A stretch of 37,393 nt of DNA, taken from an uncultured Bacillota bacterium (GTDB lineage: Bacteria > Bacillota > Limnochordia > Limnochordales > ZCTH02-B6). The stretch is from assembly GCA_937916565.1 (NCBI GenBank), contig CALFSR010000038.1, positions 1-37,393 on the forward strand, read 5' to 3'. Position numbers and translations under genes: made by a program. Below, in pieces: positions 10,645 through 19,132 of the stretch. Each line of letters opens with the position of its first letter. Position 1 is the first letter of the stretch. Below the pieces are notes generated by a model. It was not told the origin of the DNA and made no database searches. It saw nothing but the letters and a program-made list of their open reading frames with translations.

Positions 10645-12477
10645 GTGGCGCAGCGGTTTCCTGAGGAACTGGTCCAAGAGATCCGCAGCCGCGTCGACAT
10701 CGTCGAAGTCGTCGGGCAGTATGTGCACCTGCGGCCGAGCGGCCGGAGTCTGGTGGGGCTGTGCCCGTTTCATGCCGAAAAGACGCCGTCGTTTACAGTG
10801 AGCCCGGAGAAGCAGTTTTTCCACTGCTTCGGCTGCCAGACCGGAGGCGATGTGTTCGCGTTCCTCATGAAACGCACCGGGATGAGCTTCGCCGAAGCCG
10901 TCGAGCAGCTGGCCCAGCGGGCCGGGGTGGACCTGACCCGGCTTTCCCAGTCGCCGGCCGAGATCGAGCGCGAACGAAAGCGGCGCCGGCTGCAGGAGGT
11001 CAACCGGCTGGCGGCCGCCTTTTTTCGTGAACAGCTGCGCGTTCCGGCCGGTCGGGTTGCCCGGGAGTACCTCGCCCGGCGGGGCGTGAGCAATGCGATG
11101 GTCGAGCGGTTTCAGCTGGGCTACGCGCCTACGGGTGACCTGCTCGGCCGGTTTCTTGCGCAAGCCGGCGTCAGCCCGGAGACAGCCATCGAGGCGGGCC
11201 TGCTTCTTCCCGGCCGTGACGGGCGGCCACCGTTTCCCCGGTTTCGCGAGCGGCTTATGTTTCCCATTTGCGACCATGCGGGCCGGGTGATCGGTTTCGG
11301 CGGCCGGCTGCTCGCCGATCGCCAGGGCGCCCCCAAATACTTGAACTCGCCGGAAACGCCCTTGTTCAGCAAGGGACGGGTGCTTTACGGTCTGCACCTT
11401 GCCCGGGAAAGCGCTCGGCAGGCAGGCACTATCATCGTCGTCGAAGGCTATATGGACTGCATTAGCCTGGTGCAGCACGGCATCGGCAACGTTGTGGCGT
11501 CACTGGGCACGGCGTTCACCGAGGCGCAGGCTCAAGGGCTGGCCCGGATCGCCGAGCGGGTTGTTATCGCCTTTGACGCCGACGCGGCCGGCGAGGCCGC
11601 GGCCCGTCGGACGTTGGACATTTTGCGGGCGGCGGGCTTGCGGGTGGCGGTCATGCAGATGCCGCCCGGACAGGACCCCGACGACTTCGTGCGGGCTCGC
11701 GGCGCTGCGGCGGTGGAGCGGGCCATTGCGCAGGCCGTGCCGCTGGTGGAGTACAAGCTCAACCAGGTTCTGACACCCGGAAGCCACTGGCACATCGAGG
11801 ACAAGGCGCGGGCGGTGCAGGCGGCGCTGGCGGTCATTGCAGAGGTCGACAGCGCCGTGGAACAGGAAGGCTACATGGACATGGTCGCCCACCGGCTCGG
11901 GGTGTCGCCCGAGACGGTGCGGGCCGAGATGAGCCGGCTGCTCCGGCGGGGCCGGCGGCCCGCAGGCGAACATACACAGGGAAAAATCCGCCATAATAAT
12001 AGAGGTTTTCCTAGACGGCAAGGCGAACAGACATCCCGCAGCGGGCGTGCACCGGGAGGAGATCGCTTGCTGGGTGCCGAACAAGTGGTCCTTCGGCATA
12101 TCCTGGCAGGCGGGGTGCCGGCCCGGGAACTGCTGGCGCTGGACGAACCCGGCGCCTGGTCGAGCCCGGTGGTGGCCGGTGCGGCGAGGCTGCTCGTCAG
12201 CCGGGAGCCTGGTTTCCAGGATGCCGGGGCGTGGCTCGTGGCACTGCCCGACACGGCTGAAGCGAGATGGTTGCGGGACGTGTGGGCTCAAAGCGCGCTC
12301 GCCGAGGTGCCATGGGACGATGCTTGCCGCAGCCTCAGGCAAGAGCGGATCCGGCGGCGGCTTGCGGTGCTCGAACGCAAGCTCGCCGGCGTCGAGGCCG
12401 ACGGCGCCGGTGCCGGTATGCTGGCCAGGCTGTTGGTGGAGTATAAGAGGTTAAGGAGCGACTTGCTTCGTGCGTGA
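10645..12477 (+). CDS. dnaG: DNA primase DnaG
   Basis: DnaG makes RNA primers at the replication fork. The 610-residue protein has an N-terminal CHC2 zinc ribbon with Cys40, His43, Cys61 and Cys64 (CPFH ... CFGC). The RNA polymerase core has FGGRLL and a TOPRIM fold with Glu267 in VVEGYMD and FDADAAG at 310-316. A low-complexity basic linker follows at about 440-474, then the helicase-binding C-terminal domain. The GTG at 10645 has GGGAGGGG at 10632-10639 and gives the usual RFPEELVQEIRSRVDIVEVV start. The linker DNA holds an AT-rich patch and an internal ribosome site (see findings). rpoD follows after 30 bases. Confidence 0.97.
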   Translation: MAQRFPEELVQEIRSRVDIVEVVGQYVHLRPSGRSLVGLCPFHAEKTPSFTVSPEKQFFHCFGCQTGGDVFAFLMKRTGMSFAEAVEQLAQRAGVDLTRLSQSPAEIERERKRRRLQEVNRLAAAFFREQLRVPAGRVAREYLARRGVSNAMVERFQLGYAPTGDLLGRFLAQAGVSPETAIEAGLLLPGRDGRPPFPRFRERLMFPICDHAGRVIGFGGRLLADRQGAPKYLNSPETPLFSKGRVLYGLHLARESARQAGTIIVVEGYMDCISLVQHGIGNVVASLGTAFTEAQAQGLARIAERVVIAFDADAAGEAAARRTLDILRAAGLRVAVMQMPPGQDPDDFVRARGAAAVERAIAQAVPLVEYKLNQVLTPGSHWHIEDKARAVQAALAVIAEVDSAVEQEGYMDMVAHRLGVSPETVRAEMSRLLRRGRRPAGEHTQGKIRHNNRGFPRRQGEQTSRSGRAPGGDRLLGAEQVVLRHILAGGVPARELLALDEPGAWSSPVVAGAARLLVSREPGFQDAGAWLVALPDTAEARWLRDVWAQSALAEVPWDDACRSLRQERIRRRLAVLERKLAGVEADGAGAGMLARLLVEYKRLRSDLLRA

Positions 12478-12507
12478 AAGCGCAAGGATGAAAGGGGGGA
12501 GCACACA

Positions 12508-13632
<1,125 letters not shown>

Positions 13633-13662
13633 GCCCGCACGCGGCCGGTCGTCCGCGGCTGT

Positions 13663-13692
13663 TTGACACGGCCGGCGGGGGAACCCTATAAT
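13663..13692 (+). promoter_or_regulatory. consensus sigma-A promoter for the tRNA pair
   Basis: TTGACA at 13663-13668 and TATAAT at 13687-13692 are both perfect, with an 18-base spacer. Transcription would start about 13699, some 37 bases before tRNA-Asn. It is the best promoter match in the window and fits stable-RNA expression. Confidence 0.9.
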
Positions 13693-13735
13693 GAGTGTGC
13701 GGTGAACCCGCCGGGCATTCACGCCGTACCCACGG

Positions 13736-13810
13736 TCCTCGGTAGCTCAATGGTAGAGCGCCCGGCTGTTAACCGGGTGGTTGCAGGTTCGAGTCCTGCC
13801 CGAGGAGCCA
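13736..13810 (+). tRNA. tRNA-Asn (anticodon GTT)
   Basis: The acceptor stem TCCTCGG pairs with CCGAGGA at 13800-13806, with discriminator G and an encoded CCA at 13808-13810. The D arm is GCTC-AATGGTA-GAGC. The anticodon arm is CCCGG-CTGTTAA-CCGGG with anticodon GTT, and the T arm contains GGTTCGAGTCC. The gene is 75 bases long including CCA. It is co-transcribed with the next tRNA six bases later. Confidence 0.95.
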
Positions 13811-13816
13811 GCTACG

Positions 13817-13892
13817 GGGCCCATAGCTCAACGGTCAGAGCAGCGGACTCATAATCCGTTGGTTGCAGGTTCGAATCCTGCTGGGCCCACCA
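13817..13892 (+). tRNA. tRNA with CAT anticodon, probably tRNA-Ile2
   Basis: Acceptor GGGCCCA pairs with TGGGCCC at 13882-13888, with discriminator A and encoded CCA. The anticodon arm GCGGA-CTCATAA-TCCGT carries CAT, and the T arm contains GGTTCGAATCC. CAT is read by initiator Met, elongator Met or, after lysidine modification by TilS, Ile (AUA). The G-C first pair excludes the typical initiator C1-A72 mismatch. The anticodon-loop context ACTCATAATC and the AGAGCAG D-arm end resemble E. coli ileX, so Ile2 is preferred over elongator Met. Confidence 0.85.
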
Positions 13893-13898
13893 CGCCAG

Positions 13899-13941
13899 GC
13901 CCACCGGGAGACAACTCCGGTTCTCGGTGGGCTTGCCGTTT
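13899..13941 (+). terminator. terminator of the tRNA-Asn/tRNA-Ile2 transcript
   Basis: GCCCACCG at 13899-13906 pairs with CGGTGGGC at 13925-13932. Inside it, GGAG and CTCC (13907-13910 and 13915-13918) can form a second small stem. The hairpin starts seven bases after the tRNA CCA and is followed by TTGCCGTTT, a weak T-rich tail. Confidence 0.6.
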
Positions 13942-13996
13942 GCAGTATGGACCGGCGCTACCCGCCCATGCACGCCAGTTCAAATCACCCCAGACC

Positions 13997-14039
13997 GCGC
14001 AAGACCCACGAAGCGAGCGCGCAAGATCCAGGAAGCGAG
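13997..14039 (+). repeat. imperfect tandem direct repeat, 22-bp period
   Basis: Two 21-base units, at 13997-14017 and 14019-14039, start GCGCAAGA and end GAAGCGAG. They match at 19 of 21 positions; the differences are at unit positions 9 and 13. They sit directly upstream of the unrecognised ORF at 14058. A period of 22 bp is close to two helical turns, so paired protein sites are possible. They may also be a simple duplication. Confidence 0.7.
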
Positions 14040-14057
14040 TTGGGGGCGTGACGACGC

Positions 14058-14483
14058 TTGACTGAGCGCACGAGCGAACTCGTGGAGCTGGCCTATGTGG
14101 TCGCTCCCAAGCTCATCAACCTCATCGGCGATCGGCTCGAGGACATCCCGGGCGACTTGCTGACCGGGACGACGCTGGTCTTGCGGGGCGACACGCACCG
14201 GCTGTTCCTCGCATGCGCAAGCCAGGAGGTCGCGGAAAGGGTGCGCATGCGCTTGCGGGAGTTCTTTGAGACGCAAGCGCGCGAAGTGCCCGGCGAGACG
14301 CTCGAGGATACGCTGGAGAAGGGGTTCGACCGGATTATTCCCGGCGACGCGTTTCCAGTATGGCGCGACAAGGGATGGGATGGCGGCATGACGCCGGACG
14401 AAGCTATTCGTTGGGCTGTCGAGCGGCGGCAAGCCGAGCAGGCGGACGCCGGGTCCCGGGGGAAACCGGAGGCAACCATTTGA
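14058..14483 (+). CDS. hypothetical protein between tRNA genes
   Basis: I do not recognise this 141-residue protein. It looks like a real soluble protein. It has hydrophobic-patterned helices at about 5-30 (ELVELAYVVAPKLINLIGD) and a beta-like stretch TLVLRGDTHRLFLACAS. A charged helix EVAERVRMRLREFFETQA follows, then an acidic region, and a C-terminal helix TPDEAIRWAVERRQAEQA. There are no cysteine clusters, signal peptide or membrane segments. The TTG at 14058 is the first in-frame start after a G-rich run (GGGGG at 14042-14046), so the ribosome site is mediocre and the start is uncertain; a GTG at 14082 is an alternative. Its stop at 14481-14483 lies within the -35 box of the tRNA-Glu promoter. 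Confidence 0.6.
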   Translation: MTERTSELVELAYVVAPKLINLIGDRLEDIPGDLLTGTTLVLRGDTHRLFLACASQEVAERVRMRLREFFETQAREVPGETLEDTLEKGFDRIIPGDAFPVWRDKGWDGGMTPDEAIRWAVERRQAEQADAGSRGKPEATI

Positions 14484-14508
14484 CAGGGGACTTTCGGCGC
14501 GCTAGAAT
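14480..14508 (+). promoter_or_regulatory. sigma-A promoter for tRNA-Glu
   Basis: TTGACA at 14480-14485 and TAGAAT at 14503-14508 are separated by 17 bases (six of six and five of six matches). The predicted start near 14515 is about 16 bases before tRNA-Glu. The -35 box contains the stop codon of the upstream ORF. Confidence 0.85.
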
Positions 14509-14530
14509 AACTCAGGAAGCCGCTTTTCAC

Positions 14531-14606
14531 GCCCCCATCGTCTAGCGGCCTAGGACACCGCCCTTTCAAGGCGGCGGCACGGGTTCGAATCCCGTTGGGG
14601 GTACCA
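14531..14606 (+). tRNA. tRNA-Glu (anticodon TTC)
   Basis: Acceptor GCCCCCA pairs with TGGGGGT at 14596-14602, giving a G1-U72 wobble as the first pair, with discriminator A and encoded CCA. The D arm is GTCT..GGAC, the anticodon arm CCGCC-CTTTCAA-GGCGG with TTC, and the T arm contains GGGTTCGAATCCC. It has its own promoter just upstream and a hairpin with a T tract just downstream, so it is a single-gene unit. Confidence 0.95.
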
Positions 14607-14609
14607 GCG

Positions 14610-14652
14610 AAGCCGCGATGCACCGGAAGCGGGGCAGGGCGGCTTACTTTTT
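14610..14652 (+). terminator. terminator of tRNA-Glu
   Basis: AAGCCGC at 14610-14616 pairs with GCGGCTT at 14639-14645. After AC, five T residues follow at 14648-14652. The loop is long (22 bases), so the hairpin is weaker than the rRNA one, but position and T tract fit. Confidence 0.55.
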
Positions 14653-14688
14653 GCGCACAAGACCGGGCAAGCGAGGCAGGTCTGCACG

Positions 14689-15630
14689 ATGGCGGCAACA
14701 CCCGGAGGTACTCCCCGGCATGGGCACGGGCTCGTTCTCCTGGCGGCGGTGCTGTGGGGCACGACCGGCACGGCCCAGGCGTTAATGCCCGAGGCCGCGA
14801 CGCCGGTGGCGGTCGGTGCCGTGCGGCTGGCCATCGGCGGCGCAGCGCTAATGCTATGGGTGTTGGCCCAGCGGCGCCTGCGCTGGAGCGATTGGCTGCG
14901 GCCCGCCGCCTGGGTCGCGGCGGCGGGCGTTGCCGCGTACCAGGTGACCTTTTTCGCCGGCGTCAACGCGACGGGCGTGGCCCTTGGCACGCTGGTGGCC
15001 ATCGGCAGCGCGCCCGTGAGCGCCGGGCTTCTGGGCTGGCTCGTAGCGGGTGAACGTCCGGGACGTCGCTGGGTAGGGGCGACAGCGCTCGCCGTCATGG
15101 GCTGCGCCTTGTTGCTTTCGGGCGCCGGATACCAGGTTAACGCGGCGGGAGTCCTCTTGGCGCTGGGAGCTGGCGCGTCCTTTGCTGTCTACACATTGGC
15201 GGGCAAGTCGCTCCTGCGAGCCGTACCACCGGACGCCTATGTAGCCATGGGCTTCGCCGGCGGCGCACTGCTGCTCTCGCCCGTCCTGCTGCTTTCCGAC
15301 TTGACCTGGCTGTCCCAACCCCGCGGGGCGATAGCTGCCCTGCACCTCGGATTGGTCGCCACGGCCGCCGCGTACGTTCTCTTTGGGCGTGGCCTCGCCT
15401 CGGTGCCGGCCTCGACGGCGACGACCCTCGCGTTGGCAGAGCCCTTGACGGCGGCTGTCCTAGGCACGCTGGTGCTAGGCGAACGGATGGGCCCGACGGC
15501 CATCGCCGGGGCGCTGTTCGTTTTCACCGGCCTTGGGTGGCTCGCGTGGCCGGACCCGGGCGCAAGACCTACCCGTCCAGCGCCCAAGACCAGGGATTTT
15601 CCGCCGGACGGTGAAACGCTCAAGACATGA
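14689..15630 (+). CDS. EamA-family (DMT superfamily) transporter
   Basis: This 313-residue integral membrane protein has the two-repeat, ten-helix EamA pattern. The first repeat starts GLVLLAAVLWGTTGTAQAL and includes AAWVAAAGVAAYQVTFFAGV. The second starts GVLLALGAGASFAVYTLAGK and ends with ATTLALAEPLTAAVLGTLVL, the usual conserved half-repeat end. Such proteins export or import small metabolites, including amino acids, nucleosides and drugs; the substrate cannot be told from sequence. The ATG at 14689 is preceded by a weak AGGCAGG. Its stop overlaps the aroA ATG (ATGA at 15627-15630), so the two are coupled. The C-terminal tail is proline-rich and cytosolic. Confidence 0.9.
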   Translation: MAATPGGTPRHGHGLVLLAAVLWGTTGTAQALMPEAATPVAVGAVRLAIGGAALMLWVLAQRRLRWSDWLRPAAWVAAAGVAAYQVTFFAGVNATGVALGTLVAIGSAPVSAGLLGWLVAGERPGRRWVGATALAVMGCALLLSGAGYQVNAAGVLLALGAGASFAVYTLAGKSLLRAVPPDAYVAMGFAGGALLLSPVLLLSDLTWLSQPRGAIAALHLGLVATAAAYVLFGRGLASVPASTATTLALAEPLTAAVLGTLVLGERMGPTAIAGALFVFTGLGWLAWPDPGARPTRPAPKTRDFPPDGETLKT

Positions 15631-16952
15631 GCCGCTCTGCGTGGGCATGGGAGCCGCCGGGACCCTCCGTCGTCGTCGGACCTCCGGATGGGCCGCCCGA
15701 CGTGGCCATCGCCGTGCCCGGTTCGAAAAGCGTCACAAATCGCGCCCTCATCATCGCCGGTCTGGCTGACGGCGTCTCCCACCTCGACGGCATCCTGCGC
15801 AGCGATGACAGCTATTGGTGCGTCCAGGCTCTCACGGCCCTCGGCGTCGACGTCGCCGTCGAGGGGACGGCCGTGCGCGTCCACGGGTGCGGCGGGCGGT
15901 GGCCGCGTGCTGGCGGCCGGCTCTATGTCGGATCGGCCGGGACGCTGGCGCGCTTTTTGCCCGGGGCGGTGGCCGCGGCGGCGTCGGGCGAATGGGAGCT
16001 CGACGGTAGTCCCCAGCTTCGAGGCCGGCCGATCTCACCGCTTGTGACCGCCTTGCGGGAACTGGGCACGGACATTACCTACATGGAAGCGGACGGACGG
16101 CTCCCCATCCGGGTGCGGGCCGGTCTTGACGGGGGGACGGTGGCCATCTCCGGGCGCGTGTCAAGCCAGTTTACCAGCGGGTTGCTCCTGGCGGCCCCGT
16201 ATGCCCGCGGGCCGGTCACGGTCGAGGTCGTGGATGACCTAGTGCAGCCTGAGTACGTCGGTCTCACCGTCGAGATGATGCAGCAGTTCGGTGGGGAAGT
16301 GGAGGCCGCCGGCGGGTGGCGTCGCATGACGGTAAGGCCCCGGCCGTACCGCGCACGCGCACTAACCCTTGAGGCCGATGCGTCCACGGCATGCTACTTT
16401 CTTGCGGCTGCCGCTCTGTCCCGAGGGCGGGTGCGGGTTACCAACGTCGGCTACGGGTCCCTGCAGCCCGACGCTCGGTTTGTAGACGTCCTGGAGCGCA
16501 TGGGCTGCCGCGTCGTGCGGGGCGAAGGGTTTCTTGAGGTGGAGGGACCGGAACGGCTGGCGGGAGGAATCAGCGTCGACATGCGGCCGATGTCGGACCA
16601 AGCGTTGACCCTCGGTGCCGTGGCCGTGTTCGCGGACGCTCCGGTTACCGTTACGGGCGTGCCGCACATCCGCCGCCACGAATCGGACCGCATCGCCGTC
16701 TTTGTTCAAGAGATGCGCCGCCTCGGCGTCCGGGTGGACGAGCACGCGGACGGTTTTACGGTACACCCGGCCTTGCCGCAGCCCGGGGCGGTCTTGGACC
16801 CGCACGACGATCACCGGCAGGCCATGGCGTTCTCGCTTCTGGGGGTGCGGGTGCCGGGCATCCGCATCGGCGATCCCGGGTGTGTGTCCAAGACATGCCC
16901 GGCCTACTTCGAGCTTCTTGCGGGCCTGGGCGTCAAGGTCTCCTACGAGTAG
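15627..16952 (+). CDS. aroA: 3-phosphoshikimate 1-carboxyvinyltransferase (EPSP synthase)
   Basis: This enzyme condenses shikimate 3-phosphate with PEP in the sixth step of the chorismate pathway. The 441-residue protein has PGSKSVTNRA at 31-40 (substrate-binding Lys34) and SAGTLARF at about 104-111 in the PEP-site region. It also has SSQFTSGLLLAAP, DASTACYFLAAAAL, RPMSDQALTLGAVAVF, HESDRI and DDHRQAMAFSLLG. The KS..NR and DHR..MAF motifs separate it from MurA, which is also in this window. The ATG overlaps the transporter stop; no strong Shine-Dalgarno is seen, consistent with coupled translation. No other shikimate genes are adjacent. Confidence 0.95.
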   Translation: MSRSAWAWEPPGPSVVVGPPDGPPDVAIAVPGSKSVTNRALIIAGLADGVSHLDGILRSDDSYWCVQALTALGVDVAVEGTAVRVHGCGGRWPRAGGRLYVGSAGTLARFLPGAVAAAASGEWELDGSPQLRGRPISPLVTALRELGTDITYMEADGRLPIRVRAGLDGGTVAISGRVSSQFTSGLLLAAPYARGPVTVEVVDDLVQPEYVGLTVEMMQQFGGEVEAAGGWRRMTVRPRPYRARALTLEADASTACYFLAAAALSRGRVRVTNVGYGSLQPDARFVDVLERMGCRVVRGEGFLEVEGPERLAGGISVDMRPMSDQALTLGAVAVFADAPVTVTGVPHIRRHESDRIAVFVQEMRRLGVRVDEHADGFTVHPALPQPGAVLDPHDDHRQAMAFSLLGVRVPGIRIGDPGCVSKTCPAYFELLAGLGVKVSYE

Positions 16953-16968
16953 AAAGGATGATGAGGCC

Positions 16969-18813
16969 GTGGCCAAGCCGTTGCCCCAGACGTGGGACCT
17001 CGAGCGGTTTTTCCCGGGCGGGAGCGCATCAGCCGCCTTTGACCGGTTTCTGGCGGAGCTGGCGCAGGACGTCGAACGATTCCGCGAGGCGGCGGCCACG
17101 CTCACGGCTCCCGCGCAAGGAGAGAATCCCGGCGATTGGCCCGGGCTGATCGCCCGGTGGCAAACGATCCAGGCCCGGCTCCAGGAAGCAGGCAGCTTCG
17201 CCCGGTGCCTGACGGCTCAAGACACGGCTGACGCCCGGGCACGCACACTCTCAAGCCGCGTCCGCCAGCTCGGTGCAGCTGCCGAGACGGTTCTGGCGGG
17301 GCTTGAGGCAAAGCTGGCGGCTTTTTCGGATGACGCGTGGGCGCAGCTCGAGTCCGACCCCCGGGTGGCGCCCGTCGCCTTTGCTCTGGAGGAGCGGCGC
17401 CGGTTGGCCCGGGAAAAGATGCCCCCGGATCGGGAGGCGCTCGCCGTGGCCCTTGCCGTCGACGGCTACCACGGGTGGGGCGAGCTGTACAACACCGTCG
17501 CGGGGCGCCTGCGGATCCCTCTCGACGACGGTGGGAGGACCGTGCAACTGTCCGTCGGCCAGGCGGCCCAGCGGCTTTCGGACCCGGATCCGGCCGTACG
17601 GGCCCAAGTCGCCGCCGCGTATGAGCAGGCGTGGGAGCGGGAGGCCGACGTGTTTGCCGCCGCCCTCAACCACCTGGCGGGCTACCGTTTGGCGCTCTAC
17701 CGTGCCCGCGGCTGGGAGTCGGTGCTGCGGGAGCCTCTGGCCCGCAACCGGATGGAGCGCGCGACGCTCGACGCCATGTGGGCGGCAGTGCGACGGGGGC
17801 AGGAGAAGGTGCTGCCGTATCTTGAGTGGAAGGCCCGGCTGCTGGGCGTCGCGAAGTTGGGCTGGTTTGACCTTGGGGCACCGGTCGGCAAGGGCAGCGA
17901 CGAGCGGCTGGCCTACGATGACGCCGGGCGCTTCATCGTCGAGCAGTTCGCGGGCGTGAGCCGGCGCCTGGCCGACTTCGCCGCCCGGGCGCTCGCGGAT
18001 GGCTGGATCGAAGCGGAAGACCGCCCCGGCAAGGACGCCGGCGGTTTTTGCACGAGCTTCCCGCTGCACGGAGAGAGCCGGGTGTTCCTGACGTTCGCCG
18101 GACGGCCCCAGGCCGCGGATACGCTCGCCCACGAGCTCGGGCATGCTTACCATTTCTCGGTCATTAAGGACATGCCGCCGCTGGCCCGGATGTACCCCAT
18201 GAACCTGGCGGAAACCGCCTCCACCTTAGCCGAGATGATCGTCTCCGACGGCGCGTTGCGAAATACGACCGATCCGGGCCGTCGGCTCGCGCTGCTTGAC
18301 AGCCGGTTGCAGCGAACCGTGACGTTTCTCATGAACATTTACGCCCGGTTCCTGTTTGAGCTGGAGTTTTACGACGCGCGCCGGCGGGGGCCGTTGACGG
18401 TTCAAGAGCTCAGCAGCCTGATGGAATCCGCCCAAAGGACCGCGTACCGGGACGCCCTTGGGACGTGGCATCCCTTGTTTTGGGCCAGCAAACTGCACTT
18501 TTACCTCACCGCGACGCCCTTTTACAACTTCCCCTACACGTTCGGCTTTCTCTTTAGCGCCCTGGTCTACGCCCGGGCCCGTGCTCTCGGCGAAGGGTTT
18601 GACGCGATGTGTGAGGCGCTGCTGCGGGATACGGGTCGCATGCGGGTCGAGGATCTTGCCCACACGCACCTTGGGGTGGACTTGACCCGGGAGGAAGCAT
18701 GGCGAGACGCGATCGCGCTGGTGACCGCCGACGTGGACGAGTTCGTCGCCCTCGCCAGGGGGACATTTCCATCCAGCGGGGGAAAGGAGGCGGCGTCGCC
18801 CGCACCGAAATAG
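16969..18813 (+). CDS. M3-family oligoendopeptidase (PepF-like)
   Basis: This predicted 614-residue zinc metallopeptidase cleaves short peptides in the cytoplasm. The zinc motif is HELGH at 388-392, within LAHELGHAYHF, and the third ligand is Glu415 in NLAETAST. The N-terminal half is the helical cap typical of the family (FEEN-like WDLERFFPG start, then a long helical region). The C-terminal part has TPFYNFPYTFGFLFS, the conserved stretch near the active site. The GTG at 16969 follows GATGAGG and lies 16 bases after the aroA stop; no in-frame ATG is available nearby. The C-terminal tail is Ser/Pro/Ala-rich. Linkage to aroA does not suggest a shared pathway. Confidence 0.92.
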   Translation: MAKPLPQTWDLERFFPGGSASAAFDRFLAELAQDVERFREAAATLTAPAQGENPGDWPGLIARWQTIQARLQEAGSFARCLTAQDTADARARTLSSRVRQLGAAAETVLAGLEAKLAAFSDDAWAQLESDPRVAPVAFALEERRRLAREKMPPDREALAVALAVDGYHGWGELYNTVAGRLRIPLDDGGRTVQLSVGQAAQRLSDPDPAVRAQVAAAYEQAWEREADVFAAALNHLAGYRLALYRARGWESVLREPLARNRMERATLDAMWAAVRRGQEKVLPYLEWKARLLGVAKLGWFDLGAPVGKGSDERLAYDDAGRFIVEQFAGVSRRLADFAARALADGWIEAEDRPGKDAGGFCTSFPLHGESRVFLTFAGRPQAADTLAHELGHAYHFSVIKDMPPLARMYPMNLAETASTLAEMIVSDGALRNTTDPGRRLALLDSRLQRTVTFLMNIYARFLFELEFYDARRRGPLTVQELSSLMESAQRTAYRDALGTWHPLFWASKLHFYLTATPFYNFPYTFGFLFSALVYARARALGEGFDAMCEALLRDTGRMRVEDLAHTHLGVDLTREEAWRDAIALVTADVDEFVALARGTFPSSGGKEAASPAPK

Positions 18814-18946
18814 ACGAAGTATTATAGCACTTGAGGCCGGCACCGTCGCCGGACCGGGCACGCTTGGCCGAGCGGCGCGATATGATGAAGTGAATCGTCA
18901 GGTTTGTCCCACCTAGAGTGGCAATAGCACCGAGGGGTGATGCACG

Positions 18947-19132
18947 GTGGTTGAACGGCGCTGTGACGTGTGCCAGAGGCCGATCCCTCGTGAACGCTTG
19001 GAGGCTTTGCCGGATACTCGCCGCTGTGTGGAGTGTGCGCGGGACAAAGGTTCAGACGTGTTCGCCCGGCGCGTCGGCATCGGCATGGACATCGACACCT
19101 ACAAGGATCTCTTGGGAGCCACCCGCAGCTAA
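18947..19132 (+). CDS. small C4 zinc-finger protein, TraR/DksA-type
   Basis: This 61-residue protein has four cysteines as Cys6-x2-Cys9 and Cys27-x2-Cys30, separated by an arginine/proline-rich loop (RPIPRERLEALPDTRR). It then has a short tail, VGIGMDIDTYKDLLGATRS. The finger resembles the DksA/TraR C-terminal zinc ribbon, but the coiled-coil needed to reach into RNA polymerase is missing, so a DksA function should not be assumed. The GTG at 18947 has GAGGGG at 18932-18937. Its TAA overlaps the cutA TAG from the other strand. A TATGAT at 18881 could be a -10, but no -35 was found. Confidence 0.75.
   Translation: MVERRCDVCQRPIPRERLEALPDTRRCVECARDKGSDVFARRVGIGMDIDTYKDLLGATRS

Noticed and set aside
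13893..14057. Tyrosine-integrase attachment site or a degenerate tRNA after the tRNA pair
   Set aside because: GTTCAAATC near 13979 looks like a T loop, but no stems form around it. No copy of a tRNA 3' end and no integrase were seen.
18814..18946. TATAAT-like sequences in the gap before the zinc-finger gene (18821-18826 minus, 18881-18886 plus)
   Set aside because: Neither has a -35 at 16-18 bases. A small CCGGC/GCCGG hairpin in the gap also lacks a T tract.
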